Shown here piece after piece: positions 44,734 through 53,063 of a stretch of DNA of 64,000 nt. The stretch comes from Boudabousia liubingyangii (GTDB taxonomy: Bacteria > Actinomycetota > Actinomycetes > Actinomycetales > Actinomycetaceae). The DNA is taken from assembly GCF_001907245.1 (NCBI RefSeq), contig NZ_MQSU01000004.1, forward strand, positions 124,001 to 188,000. The letters run 5' to 3'. A program made the translations under genes and the position numbers. How positions within the stretch are numbered: position 1 is the stretch's first letter; the number at the start of each line of letters is the position of its first letter. Below the pieces are notes generated by a model. It was not told where the DNA came from and ran no database searches. It saw only the letters and a list, made by a program, of their open reading frames with translations.

Positions 44734-46416
44734 CTACTTAGTCCAGCCGATCAGCTCTTTCGGGAAGCTAACGAAGCCAGTTGCGCCATAGTTCGCTAAA
44801 CCAGACTTGGTGGCGACTGAGTGGGGGCCGTTGAATAGTGGCAAGAAGCCGGCTAGTTTAAAGCTCTCTTTTTCTGCCTCATTGCCGTACTTGATTGCTT
44901 CCTCCTCGGTGTTAGCGCGCACGGATTGCTTAGCAAACTTGTCAACGTCAGCATTTGAAAGGTCGGACTTGTTGTAAGTCGAGGTAGTGGCGTAGAGCTG
45001 CTCAATATCTGCAATGCCGAAAGGGTTGGACTTGCGGATTGCTGAATATAGTACGTCGTATTGACGACCCTTAATGACTGCAGAGAAGTCCTTTGGCTTG
45101 TGGGTGTCGATGACGAGTTTAATTCCAGCCTTCTTGGTCATGCTCTGGAGAGCACCAAATACTGCGGTAGCGCTAGCATTTGAGCTGAACTGTGGAATGT
45201 GGACTTCGAGATCTTTGCCGTCTTTTTGGAAGTAGTCGCCTTCTCGCTTCCAGCCACTAGCCTCTAAGTACTCAGCGCTCTTTTGAAGGTCGTACTTGCC
45301 TAATTCGCCTAGGTTATCTTGATATCCCTTTTGGTAGGGGAATAGGACTGAGGAGCCTACGGGAGCTTCGGTGTAGTTGAGTCCATTGAAGACAATTTCT
45401 AGCAGCTTGGGGCGATCAATTGCCGTAATAAAAGCCTTGCGTACGTTAATGTCACTGAATACTTCAGACTTTCCGTTTAAGGCAAGCTGTGTGACCCGAT
45501 CCTGAACGGCGGTGTATTTATTAATATTGTCGACCGTGTCAACCTTCGCTAGACGTTCTTTGTCTGAGATATTTACGGCATCAAGTTGGTCGTTTAGGAA
45601 CGCGTTGATTTCTGCGTCTTTTTCGAGCGCGCGGAGCGTGACTTTTCCAAGCTTGCCAGGTTTGCCCCACCATTTTTCATTCTTCGTGAAGGTAATATTT
45701 CCAGCTTCGAAATCTACGTTTTCGACCTTGTATGGGCCTGCGCCCCATTCTGGGTGAGGGTTCTTAAGGTATGCCTCGTTGAAGGTCTGTGCGTCTTTGG
45801 TGGCAGTGGGGTGAATTAGGAATTCGAAGTTCTTCTGCCAAGAAGGATACTGGAATTTGTAGGTGACGATGACCTGCTTATCGTTCTTGCCGCGTTCTAC
45901 GGACTCCATATCCTTATAACCGTCCGGATCAGAAGGAGCAAAGGCGTTATCGCTTAGATTGGAGACCTTGAAAGTGCCTTGGAAGGCCCGGTAGTCGATG
46001 GGGGTGCCGTCGTTGAAGGTAGCTTTCGGGTTAATGTTCCAGGTGACCACCGTTTTGCCATCTTTGACTTCGGCGGAAACGCTCTCAATATAGTCCGGGT
46101 TTGCGTACCAGTTAGCGGATTCGTCAAAAAGGGCGATCTGGGGGTTGTACCAATACCAAATGGTGGAAGTGGAGGCATTGGCGTCGGTGTGACCGACATT
46201 CATCTGAGGGTTAATTTCGTTAATCGAAAGGCGAAGCTCACCACCGCTTTTTAGGTCTTCATATTTTGCCGCCTGGTAATCAGCAGCCTTGATAGTGGTG
46301 TTGCTAGCGGGAGGCTGAGGGGCGGCAGTGTCGGATTTGGAAGTGGTAGTCGAGCAGCCGCTCAGAATTAAGGCAGCGGCAGTAAGTGAAATGATAGGGA
46401 GAGATTTTTTGCTCAT
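44734..46416 (-). CDS. Oligopeptide ABC transporter substrate-binding lipoprotein D
   Basis: 560 residues. Signal peptide with lipobox LSGC, Cys21. Seen: NINPKATFNDGTPIDYRAFQGTFKVSNLSD, FQYPSWQKNFEFLIHPTATKDAQTFNEAYLKNPHPEWGAGPYKVENVD, NEKWWGKPGKLGKVTLRALE, AIDRPKLLEIVFNGLNYTEAPVGS, SAIRKSNPFGIADIEQLYATTSTY, ending ELIGWTK. First binding-protein gene after the ATPase gene. The usual WWKK of the other three is SWQK here. A 16-base palindrome lies 44-59 bases before its ATG. Confidence 0.92.
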   Translation of the reverse strand: MSKKSLPIISLTAAALILSGCSTTTSKSDTAAPQPPASNTTIKAADYQAAKYEDLKSGGELRLSINEINPQMNVGHTDANASTSTIWYWYNPQIALFDESANWYANPDYIESVSAEVKDGKTVVTWNINPKATFNDGTPIDYRAFQGTFKVSNLSDNAFAPSDPDGYKDMESVERGKNDKQVIVTYKFQYPSWQKNFEFLIHPTATKDAQTFNEAYLKNPHPEWGAGPYKVENVDFEAGNITFTKNEKWWGKPGKLGKVTLRALEKDAEINAFLNDQLDAVNISDKERLAKVDTVDNINKYTAVQDRVTQLALNGKSEVFSDINVRKAFITAIDRPKLLEIVFNGLNYTEAPVGSSVLFPYQKGYQDNLGELGKYDLQKSAEYLEASGWKREGDYFQKDGKDLEVHIPQFSSNASATAVFGALQSMTKKAGIKLVIDTHKPKDFSAVIKGRQYDVLYSAIRKSNPFGIADIEQLYATTSTYNKSDLSNADVDKFAKQSVRANTEEEAIKYGNEAEKESFKLAGFLPLFNGPHSVATKSGLANYGATGFVSFPKELIGWTK

Positions 46417-46459
46417 TGTGTTTACTCCATGTTTAGAGATGTGATGGAATGTGGGATGT

Positions 46460-46475
46460 GGCTTAATGTTAAGCC
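46460..46475. promoter_or_regulatory. Operator-like palindrome upstream of binding-protein gene D
   Basis: Perfect 7-bp arms GGCTTAA and TTAAGCC around TG, 44-59 bases before the ATG. Just upstream, TAGTCAAAA occurs twice (46489-46497 and 46503-46511). Confidence 0.4.
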
Positions 46476-46552
46476 TGAAATGAGCAAATAGTCAAAAAAT
46501 ATTAGTCAAAATGATGAAAGTGTGAAATCTGTATCTTTTTAATGGGGAATTA

Positions 46553-46590
46553 TTTTGGGGGTAGTGAACAAAAGTTCACTACCCCCAAAA
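46553..46590 (-). terminator. Hairpin between oppDF and the binding-protein genes
   Basis: A perfect 17-bp stem (46553-46569 with 46574-46590; core GGGGGTAGTGAAC) with an AAAA loop, 13 bases after the oppDF stop. Without a U-tract on minus; may separate or stabilise the upstream mRNA. Confidence 0.6.
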
Positions 46591-46602
46591 TTAGGTCAAC
46601 TC

Positions 46603-48705
46603 TTAGCTTTCGAGATGATTCCTCTCAGCATGATCATAGAAGTGGCATGACACTTCGTGATCAGTGCCAGTGGAGCGAAGCTCGGGACGCTCGCTAGCGC
46701 AGCGTTGCTGCTCTTTTTCACCCAATAGCTTGTAGAGGGGGCAGCGAGAGCGGAAGGAACATCCTGAGATGTCCTCGGCAGGTCCCGGCAAGTCGCCCTC
46801 TAGGGTGATGCGTTCGCGGGTCTTCTCGATTTCCGGATCCGGGATCGGAATCGCGGAAAGTAGTGCCTTAGTGTAGGGATGCTGGGGGTTATCGAAGAGT
46901 TCGTTAACCTCGCCAACCTCTACGAAACGACCTAAGTACATGACCGCCACTCGGTGGGAGATATGACGAACCACGGAAAGGTCGTGAGCAACGAAAACGT
47001 AGGACAGGCCGAGTTCTGCGCGTAGGTTATCGAGCAGGTTAATCATGCCTGCCTGAATGGATACGTCTAGTGCTGAAACGGGCTCATCCAAGACAACTAC
47101 CGCTGGATTGGACGCTAGGGCACGTGCGAAGCCAATACGCTGACGCTGACCACCAGAGAAAGCGCCGGGGAATCGGTCGACATGCGATGGATCTAGACCC
47201 ACCGTGTTCATTAGTTCTTCAACACGATCCTCAATATCGCCATCGTACTTGAAGGCGCGAAGAGGTTCAGCAATAATGTCGAAGACCGTCATACGGGGGT
47301 CAAGAGCGCCCATCGGATCCTGGAATACCATCTGAATATTCTCACGAGCAGCGCGACGCTCACGACGGGACATCTCAACGACGTTTTGACCCGCAAGAGT
47401 GATCTTGCCTTCGGTGAGTTCGACGCCCATGTCCATGATCTGGAGTAGGGTAGTGGTCTTACCACAACCGGATTCACCTACGATTGATAGGGTCTCACCT
47501 TGGCGGAGTTCAAAGTCAATCCCGTTTACTGCTCGAACCGTACCGATTCGACGCTTAAGTAGGGCGCCCTTTAGCAGTGGGAAGTGCTTTTGAAGATTTT
47601 CAACCTTTAGCACCACCTCGCGCTGCTCGCGCGGGATGTGTCCTAGGGATTCTTCAGCCTTCTTGGGGGTGGGGTACATATCCACACCATCGAGCTGCTT
47701 GCGGAAGATGTGTCCCTTACGAATACAAGCTGCACGGTGTCCTTCTGAACGTTCTCCGTGTCCGGTATCAATCGGAAGTAGCTCCGGTTCTTCGACTAGA
47801 CATTCTTCGGTGGCAATCGGACAACGCGGGGCGAAGGGGCAACCCGGAGGAAGGTTAATAACCGTCGGCGGGTTACCTTCGATCGGGATTAGCGGTTCTT
47901 CGCCAGGTTGATCAGCACGCGGAATAGCTGAGAGTAGACCGATGGTGTAGGGCATACGAGGAGAATCGAAGAGCTCGTATACGTTTGCCTGTTCGACCGG
48001 CTTGCCGGCGTACATAACCAAGACGTCATCCGCCACGTTGGCCACAACACCCATGTCGTGGGTAATCATAATTACCGCGGCATTGGTTTCACGCTGTGCG
48101 GTCTTGAGGACATCCAAGATCTGTGCCTGGATGGTCACGTCAAGTGCCGTCGTTGGTTCGTCAGCGATAATTACCTCAGGGTTGTGTGCTACCGCCATTG
48201 CGATGACCACACGCTGACGCATACCGCCGGAGAACTCGTGCGGGAAGTTCTTTACGCGACGATCCGGGTTCGGGATACCGACAAGGTCTAGTAGCTCAAC
48301 AGCTTTTCGGTAGGCTGCGGCGGTGGAGATATCTTCGTGGCACTGGATGGCCTCGACGATTTGGTCACCTACGGAAAACACCGGAGTAAGCGAAGACAAG
48401 GGATCCTGGAAAATCATGCCGATCTTCTTACCGCGGATTGCTGACATCTCACGGTCACTCTTACCAAGTAGCTCTTCACCAGCTAGTTCGATCGAACCCT
48501 GGATCTTTGCGGTTTCGGGAAGCAAACCCATGATAGCCATCGAGGAGACGGACTTACCAGAGCCAGATTCGCCCACGATACCTAGGGAACGTCCCGGGAG
48601 AAGATCGAAGCTAACGCCACGTACGGCGTCAACACGTCCAGCCTCAGAGGGGAAAGATACAGTTAGATTTTTAACTGAGAGGATTGGGGTCTCTGAGTTA
48701 CTCAT
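46603..48705 (-). CDS. Oligopeptide ABC transporter ATPase, fused OppD-OppF
   Basis: Energises peptide import; both nucleotide-binding domains are in one 700-residue chain. First half: Walker A GESGSGKSVSS, signature FSGGMRQRVVIAMAV, Walker B VIIADEPTTALDV and a cysteine-containing oligopeptide tail (CPFAPRCPIATEEC). Second half: GESGCGKTTTLL, FSGGQRQRIGFARAL, VVVLDEPVSALDV and tail CSFRSRCPLYK. Cysteine tails of this sort can hold an iron-sulfur cluster in OppD-type proteins. GGAGGT precedes the ATG, which overlaps the oppC stop by 4 bases. Fused DF proteins are common in actinobacterial peptide transporters. Confidence 0.95.
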   Translation of the reverse strand: MSNSETPILSVKNLTVSFPSEAGRVDAVRGVSFDLLPGRSLGIVGESGSGKSVSSMAIMGLLPETAKIQGSIELAGEELLGKSDREMSAIRGKKIGMIFQDPLSSLTPVFSVGDQIVEAIQCHEDISTAAAYRKAVELLDLVGIPNPDRRVKNFPHEFSGGMRQRVVIAMAVAHNPEVIIADEPTTALDVTIQAQILDVLKTAQRETNAAVIMITHDMGVVANVADDVLVMYAGKPVEQANVYELFDSPRMPYTIGLLSAIPRADQPGEEPLIPIEGNPPTVINLPPGCPFAPRCPIATEECLVEEPELLPIDTGHGERSEGHRAACIRKGHIFRKQLDGVDMYPTPKKAEESLGHIPREQREVVLKVENLQKHFPLLKGALLKRRIGTVRAVNGIDFELRQGETLSIVGESGCGKTTTLLQIMDMGVELTEGKITLAGQNVVEMSRRERRAARENIQMVFQDPMGALDPRMTVFDIIAEPLRAFKYDGDIEDRVEELMNTVGLDPSHVDRFPGAFSGGQRQRIGFARALASNPAVVVLDEPVSALDVSIQAGMINLLDNLRAELGLSYVFVAHDLSVVRHISHRVAVMYLGRFVEVGEVNELFDNPQHPYTKALLSAIPIPDPEIEKTRERITLEGDLPGPAEDISGCSFRSRCPLYKLLGEKEQQRCASERPELRSTGTDHEVSCHFYDHAERNHLES

Positions 48706-49682
48706 GCTTTACCTCCAGCTTGGGAGTTCGGGTCTAGGGCGTCACGTAGACCATCAGCGACGAATGCTGCCGCTAGGGTGATCATGGTGAGGATGCCGGC
48801 AGGGAAATAGAAGAGCCATGGTGATGACACTAGGGAGTCGCTACCGATAGATAGCAAGGAACCCAAGGAAACGTCGGGTGCCTTAAGGCCTAGGCCTAGG
48901 AAGGAGAAGGAGGTCTCGGCCATAACCGTGGACTGTACCCCCAAGGTCATCTGAATGACTAGAAGTGAGCCAATATTGGGAACCATGTGGCGCCATAGGA
49001 TCTTGATGCCGGGGACACCCATATAACGTGCGGCAGTCACGAATTCACGCTCGCGAAGAGACATCGATAGTGACCAGATAACACGGGCGGAACCCATCCA
49101 TCCGAAGATAATAAGTACTAGGATTAGCAGCTGCCAAGAGCCGCCCTTACCGGTGATGATTAGACCAATGATTAGGAAGGCCGGCATGATCAGCAGGAAG
49201 TTGATGACTGAAAGCATGGCCTTTTCAAGCCAACGACCACGAGGACCAAGAGCACCAGCGTACGCGGTGGCGGTACCGACGATAGCTGAGATCAGCGTCG
49301 TCGCAATAGCTACGGAGAAACCAATAGTCAGGGAGCGTCCCACTGCGTGTGCACATTGGGCGAATAGGTCATAACCGGCGATCTGAGTGCCGAACCAGTG
49401 TTCTGCGCTCGGCGGCTCACCTAGGGCCATGAAGTCGGGGTCTTCCCAGTTCCACTCGGTTACCCAAGGGCCGATGATGGCGAAAAGGATCAGCGCTAGG
49501 AGGATGAAGACACCCACCACTGCCACCTTGTTGCGCATGAAGCGGCGGAAGTACAGCTTCTTCATGCTGGTGCGCTTTGAGCGGCGTTCGTTCACGCCTG
49601 CGCCCGGATCTTCTAAGTTCCGCTCGGTTTGGAGTAGCGTGACCTCGTCACTCTCGACGATTTCTTTGTTAATTTCAGCCAT
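48702..49682 (-). CDS. oppC: Oligopeptide ABC transporter permease OppC
   Basis: Inner-membrane permease subunit. 326 residues with an OppC-type N-terminal extension (1-50), six membrane segments and the EAA loop in LREREFVTAARYMGVPGIKILWRHMVPNIGSLLVIQMTLGVQ. Also WFGTQIAGYDLFAQCAHAVGRSLTIGFSVAIATTLI and SFLGLGLKAPDVSLGSLLSIG, both family marks. Starts 5 bases after the oppB stop, so translation is coupled; its own stop overlaps the ATPase start. Confidence 0.95.
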   Translation of the reverse strand: MAEINKEIVESDEVTLLQTERNLEDPGAGVNERRSKRTSMKKLYFRRFMRNKVAVVGVFILLALILFAIIGPWVTEWNWEDPDFMALGEPPSAEHWFGTQIAGYDLFAQCAHAVGRSLTIGFSVAIATTLISAIVGTATAYAGALGPRGRWLEKAMLSVINFLLIMPAFLIIGLIITGKGGSWQLLILVLIIFGWMGSARVIWSLSMSLREREFVTAARYMGVPGIKILWRHMVPNIGSLLVIQMTLGVQSTVMAETSFSFLGLGLKAPDVSLGSLLSIGSDSLVSSPWLFYFPAGILTMITLAAAFVADGLRDALDPNSQAGGKA

Positions 49683-49687
49683 TTCGA

Positions 49688-50671
49688 TCAGCTCACTCTC
49701 ACTCGTGGGTCAAGGGCAACGACTGCGATGTCCGCTAGGGTAGCGCCAATAGCTGTTAGCAAGGCACCGAAGGCGCTAGCGGCTACTAGGCCATGGATAT
49801 TATTCGTGGTAATAGTGGCCACGGAATACTTACCCATGCCGTTCCAAGCGAAGATTGTTTCGGTCAGGATGGCACCACCGAAGATGCCGGGAATCGAGAA
49901 GGCGATCTGCGTAGCGACCGGAATGATTGAGGTACGCATGGCGTGCTTACGAATAGCTGCGTGGCGGGTCAGGCCCTTGGCGCGAGCAGTGCGGACGTAG
50001 TCGGCGTTGATGTTGTCCAGCAGTAGCGAACGCTGCAGCATGTGTGTACCAGCGAAGGAGACCATCACTAGTGCCAGGGTAGGCATTGCCACGTGCCTTA
50101 AAGCATCTAAAAACTTGTGCCACGTACCCTCAACGCCGATGTTTGCAGCACCGGTGACGTAGAAGACGGTGGTACCAGCCTTCTTGTTGATCCACAGGGC
50201 GAGGAATACGACCAGCATTGAGGCAACGATTACGTGCAGGTTCAAGGCCACAATGGATACGCCCTGCCAGAAGCGGTCAGCAAACTTGTACTGACGGGAG
50301 GCGGTGTAAATACCTAGTGAGATACCAAGAATCGTGGCGATGATCGTAGCGCCAATGACTAGCTCGGCGGACACCCAAATACGGTAGGCGATTTCGCCAT
50401 TGACGGGTACGCCCATAGGATCCTTACCCCAATCCCACTGTGTGAAGATGCCGGAAATCCAGCGCCACCAGCGGACGAAAATAGATTCGGTGGGGTTTAG
50501 ATTGAGCGGCTGGAGCTTGGCTAGGATGACTTCTTCCTTGGGCGGCGGCTTCATTTCCATGTAGCGGGCACGCGGATCCAAGAACATATTTGCCAAGAAA
50601 TAAGTAATATTCGTGGCAATGAAAATCATCAGGGTCCAGGACGCTAACTTCCTGAGGACGTATTTGATCAC
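49688..50671 (-). CDS. oppB: Oligopeptide ABC transporter permease OppB
   Basis: Inner-membrane permease, partner of OppC. 327 residues from the GTG at 50671, preceded at 7 bases by AAGGGA; the frame stays open for 17 more codons to an ATG at 50722 without ribosome binding site. First membrane segment LASWTLMIFIATNITYFLANMF, then a long external loop typical of the family (residues about 30-100), and the EAA loop in NADYVRTARAKGLTRHAAIRKHAMRTSIIPVATQIAFSIPGIFGGAILTETIFAWNGMG. First gene of the operon. Confidence 0.94.
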   Translation of the reverse strand: MIKYVLRKLASWTLMIFIATNITYFLANMFLDPRARYMEMKPPPKEEVILAKLQPLNLNPTESIFVRWWRWISGIFTQWDWGKDPMGVPVNGEIAYRIWVSAELVIGATIIATILGISLGIYTASRQYKFADRFWQGVSIVALNLHVIVASMLVVFLALWINKKAGTTVFYVTGAANIGVEGTWHKFLDALRHVAMPTLALVMVSFAGTHMLQRSLLLDNINADYVRTARAKGLTRHAAIRKHAMRTSIIPVATQIAFSIPGIFGGAILTETIFAWNGMGKYSVATITTNNIHGLVAASAFGALLTAIGATLADIAVVALDPRVRVS

Positions 50672-51002
50672 GTCAACATCCCTTCTCTGCGTAGAAACAT
50701 TTAAAGCTACTAGATACACCACTTGTATCTTGCTTCTGGTCTTAAAGAATAAATCAGAAAACCTTAAAATGCTTGTTCAGTTAGTGCCTGGATCACATTT
50801 TATGTGGTCTGAAATACATAAAAAGTGCTTGGCATTTGCCAAAAAAACTCTCTTTTTTCGGCGTTCAGTGTGAGGTGCGACTTATCGGTGACCTTGATTG
50901 ATAGGTGCATTATCTAGGTGCGCTATTCTCTAAATGAACCAATAATATGCTCCTAAATACGCAAGGTGCATGTTTCCTATTTTGAAGTAAGGTTGAAGAT
51001 AT
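50672..51002. promoter_or_regulatory. Divergent intergenic region between oppB and typA
   Basis: 331 bases without a gene, AT-rich. Apart from the oppB palindrome (50713-50731) it holds four copies of AGGTGC on plus (50873, 50903, 50916, 50964), a small TTGGC/GCCAA hairpin (50829-50842) next to A and T runs, and TAAGGT 9 bases before the typA ATG. No convincing ORF. Confidence 0.4.
50713..50731. promoter_or_regulatory. Operator-like palindrome upstream of oppB
   Basis: Perfect 7-bp arms AGATACA and TGTATCT around CCACT, 42-60 bases before the oppB GTG. Fits a dimeric regulator site in the promoter or leader of the peptide-transport operon. A single half-site TGTATCT recurs at 46530-46536 upstream of gene D. 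Confidence 0.5.
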
Positions 51003-52925
51003 ATGGCAGTACGCCCGGATATGCGAAATGTAGCGATTGTGGCCCACGTTGACCATGGTAAAACCACCCTGGTAGACGCCATGCTTTGGCAATCTGGAGT
51101 GTTCTCAGACCACGATACGGTCGAAAAAACCGGTGAACGCGTAATGGACTCTGGTGACCTAGAGCGCGAAAAGGGCATTACCATCCTCGCCAAAAATACC
51201 GCTGTCCACTACCGTGGCCCGGCCGCCTCAGCCTTAGGGCTGGAAGACGGCGTAGTAATTAACGTCATCGATACCCCCGGACACGCCGACTTCGGCGGCG
51301 AGGTCGAACGCGGTCTATCCATGGTTGACGGCGTGGTACTGCTGGTCGATGCCTCTGAAGGCCCGCTGCCGCAGACCCGTTTCGTTCTACGTAAGGCCCT
51401 AGCTGCGAACCTTCCCGTAGTTGTCGTCGTGAATAAGGTAGACCGTCCCGATTCGCGTATTAGCGAAGTTGTCTCTGAAACAACCGACCTGCTGCTTTCG
51501 CTAGCTCAGGACCTAGACGATGAAGGTGGCGAGGTCGACCTTGACGCACTCCTAGACGTCCCCGTAGTTTACGCGAGCGCCAAAGCCGGTAAGTCTTCCT
51601 TGAACCAGCCGGAAGACGGGGGACTGCCTGACTCTGACCTGCAGCCGCTATTCGAAACTATCCTTAACCGGATCCCCGGACCCTCATACGATCCGGAAGC
51701 ACCACTACAGGCGCACGTCACCAACCTTGACGCCTCTCCCTTCCTAGGACGTCTAGCACTGCTGCGCATCCACAACGGTACCCTCAAGAAGGGACAGACC
51801 GTTCAGTGGGTCAAGCAAGACGGTTCCACCGCTAACGTGCGAATCTCCGAACTGCTAGTCACCGAGGGGCTAGACCGCGTTCCCGCTACTGAGGCTCACG
51901 CCGGTGAGATTGTCGCCGTTGCCGGTATCGAAGACATTACGATTGGTGAATCTCTGGTGGATCCGGAAGATCCGCGCCCGCTACCGCTCATTCAGGTAGA
52001 CGACCCCGCAATCTCCATGACCATCGGTATCAACACCTCACCGATGGCCGGCCGCGTCAAGGGTGCTAAGGTGACTGCTCGACAGGTAAAGGACCGTCTT
52101 GATCGTGAACTGATCGGTAACGTCTCACTCAAGGTTCTGCCCACCTCACGACCCGACGCCTGGGAAGTGCAGGGACGTGGTGAACTAGCCCTAGCCATCT
52201 TGGTTGAACAGATGCGTCGCGAAGGCTTCGAACTTACCGTCGGTAAGCCGCAGGTAGTTACCAAGATGATTGACGGCAAGAAGTACGAGCCGATGGAACG
52301 CATGACCATCGACATCCCGGAAGAACACCTTGGTGCCGTCACCCAGCTCATGGCCGCCCGTAAGGGCCGGATGGAAACCATGGCGAACCACGGAACCGGC
52401 TGGATTCGACTTGAGTTCGTGGTTCCGGCACGTGGCCTCATCGGTTTCCGTACCGCATTCCTCACCGAAACTCGCGGAACCGGTATTGCCGCCTCGATCG
52501 CGGCTGGACACGAGCCCTGGCAGGGTGAAATTGTTCGTCGTCTGACTGGTTCGCTAGTTTCAGACCGTCCCGGACAGGCAACCCCCTACGCTATGACGCA
52601 GCTGCAAGAGCGCGGTTCCTTCATTATTCAGCCGGGTTCTGAGGTTTACGAAGGCCAAGTTGTGGGTGAAAACCCCCGCGGCGAAGATATGGACGTAAAT
52701 ATCTGCCGCGAAAAGAAGCAGACCAATATGCGTTCAGCAACTGCCGAACAGTTTGAAAACTTGACCCCGCCGCGTCGACTAACTCTAGAAGAATCCCTCG
52801 AGTTCGCAGCTGATGATGAATGCGTTGAGGTTACGCCGGAAGATATCCGTGTCCGTAAGGTCGTCCTTGAATCTCAAGAACGCTTCAAGATTGCTGCTCG
52901 ACTTCGCCGCGAAAACAAGGCATAA
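51003..52925 (+). CDS. typA: Translational GTPase TypA/BipA
   Basis: Ribosome-binding GTPase related to EF-G and LepA, needed for ribosome assembly or stress growth. 640 residues. G1 [15 protein letters not shown], switch [27 protein letters not shown]3 [17 protein letters not shown]4 NKVDRPDS, then domains II, III, V and the TypA-specific C-terminal domain ([29 protein letters not shown]). AAGG stands somewhat far before the ATG. In mycobacteria typA lies beside lpqW, a relative of the binding proteins upstream here. Confidence 0.96.
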   Translation: MAVRPDMRNVAIVAHVDHGKTTLVDAMLWQSGVFSDHDTVEKTGERVMDSGDLEREKGITILAKNTAVHYRGPAASALGLEDGVVINVIDTPGHADFGGEVERGLSMVDGVVLLVDASEGPLPQTRFVLRKALAANLPVVVVVNKVDRPDSRISEVVSETTDLLLSLAQDLDDEGGEVDLDALLDVPVVYASAKAGKSSLNQPEDGGLPDSDLQPLFETILNRIPGPSYDPEAPLQAHVTNLDASPFLGRLALLRIHNGTLKKGQTVQWVKQDGSTANVRISELLVTEGLDRVPATEAHAGEIVAVAGIEDITIGESLVDPEDPRPLPLIQVDDPAISMTIGINTSPMAGRVKGAKVTARQVKDRLDRELIGNVSLKVLPTSRPDAWEVQGRGELALAILVEQMRREGFELTVGKPQVVTKMIDGKKYEPMERMTIDIPEEHLGAVTQLMAARKGRMETMANHGTGWIRLEFVVPARGLIGFRTAFLTETRGTGIAASIAAGHEPWQGEIVRRLTGSLVSDRPGQATPYAMTQLQERGSFIIQPGSEVYEGQVVGENPRGEDMDVNICREKKQTNMRSATAEQFENLTPPRRLTLEESLEFAADDECVEVTPEDIRVRKVVLESQERFKIAARLRRENKA

Positions 52926-52934
52926 ATAGACCCG

Positions 52935-52970
52935 CCCGGAGAGGGGAGCTTCGGCATTCCTTCTCCGGGT
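52935..52970 (+). terminator. Hairpin with UUCG tetraloop after typA
   Basis: CCCGGAGAGGGGAGC (52935-52949) pairs with 52954-52969 through a TTCG tetraloop with two G-T pairs and one bulge. Only TTGTCT follows, so the U-tract is weak. Confidence 0.6.
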
Positions 52971-53063
52971 TGTCTATACTGCTTTGAGAAAGTAGCCAAA
53001 CGGGGCTAAATCCCCAAGGCAGATTAATGTGTCGGCAAAGCCCGTCCCGTTGGAGGTCCAATT

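Noticed and set aside
44377-44799. 140-codon plus-strand open frame across the gap between binding-protein genes C and D
   Set aside because: Overlaps the 5' end of C and the 3' end of D antisense, with no ribosome binding site and no recognisable protein; the gap is better explained by the palindrome and hairpin.
50672-50722. Upstream ATG start for oppB
   Set aside because: The extra 17 residues have no ribosome binding site and contain the AAGGGA site that serves the GTG at 50671.
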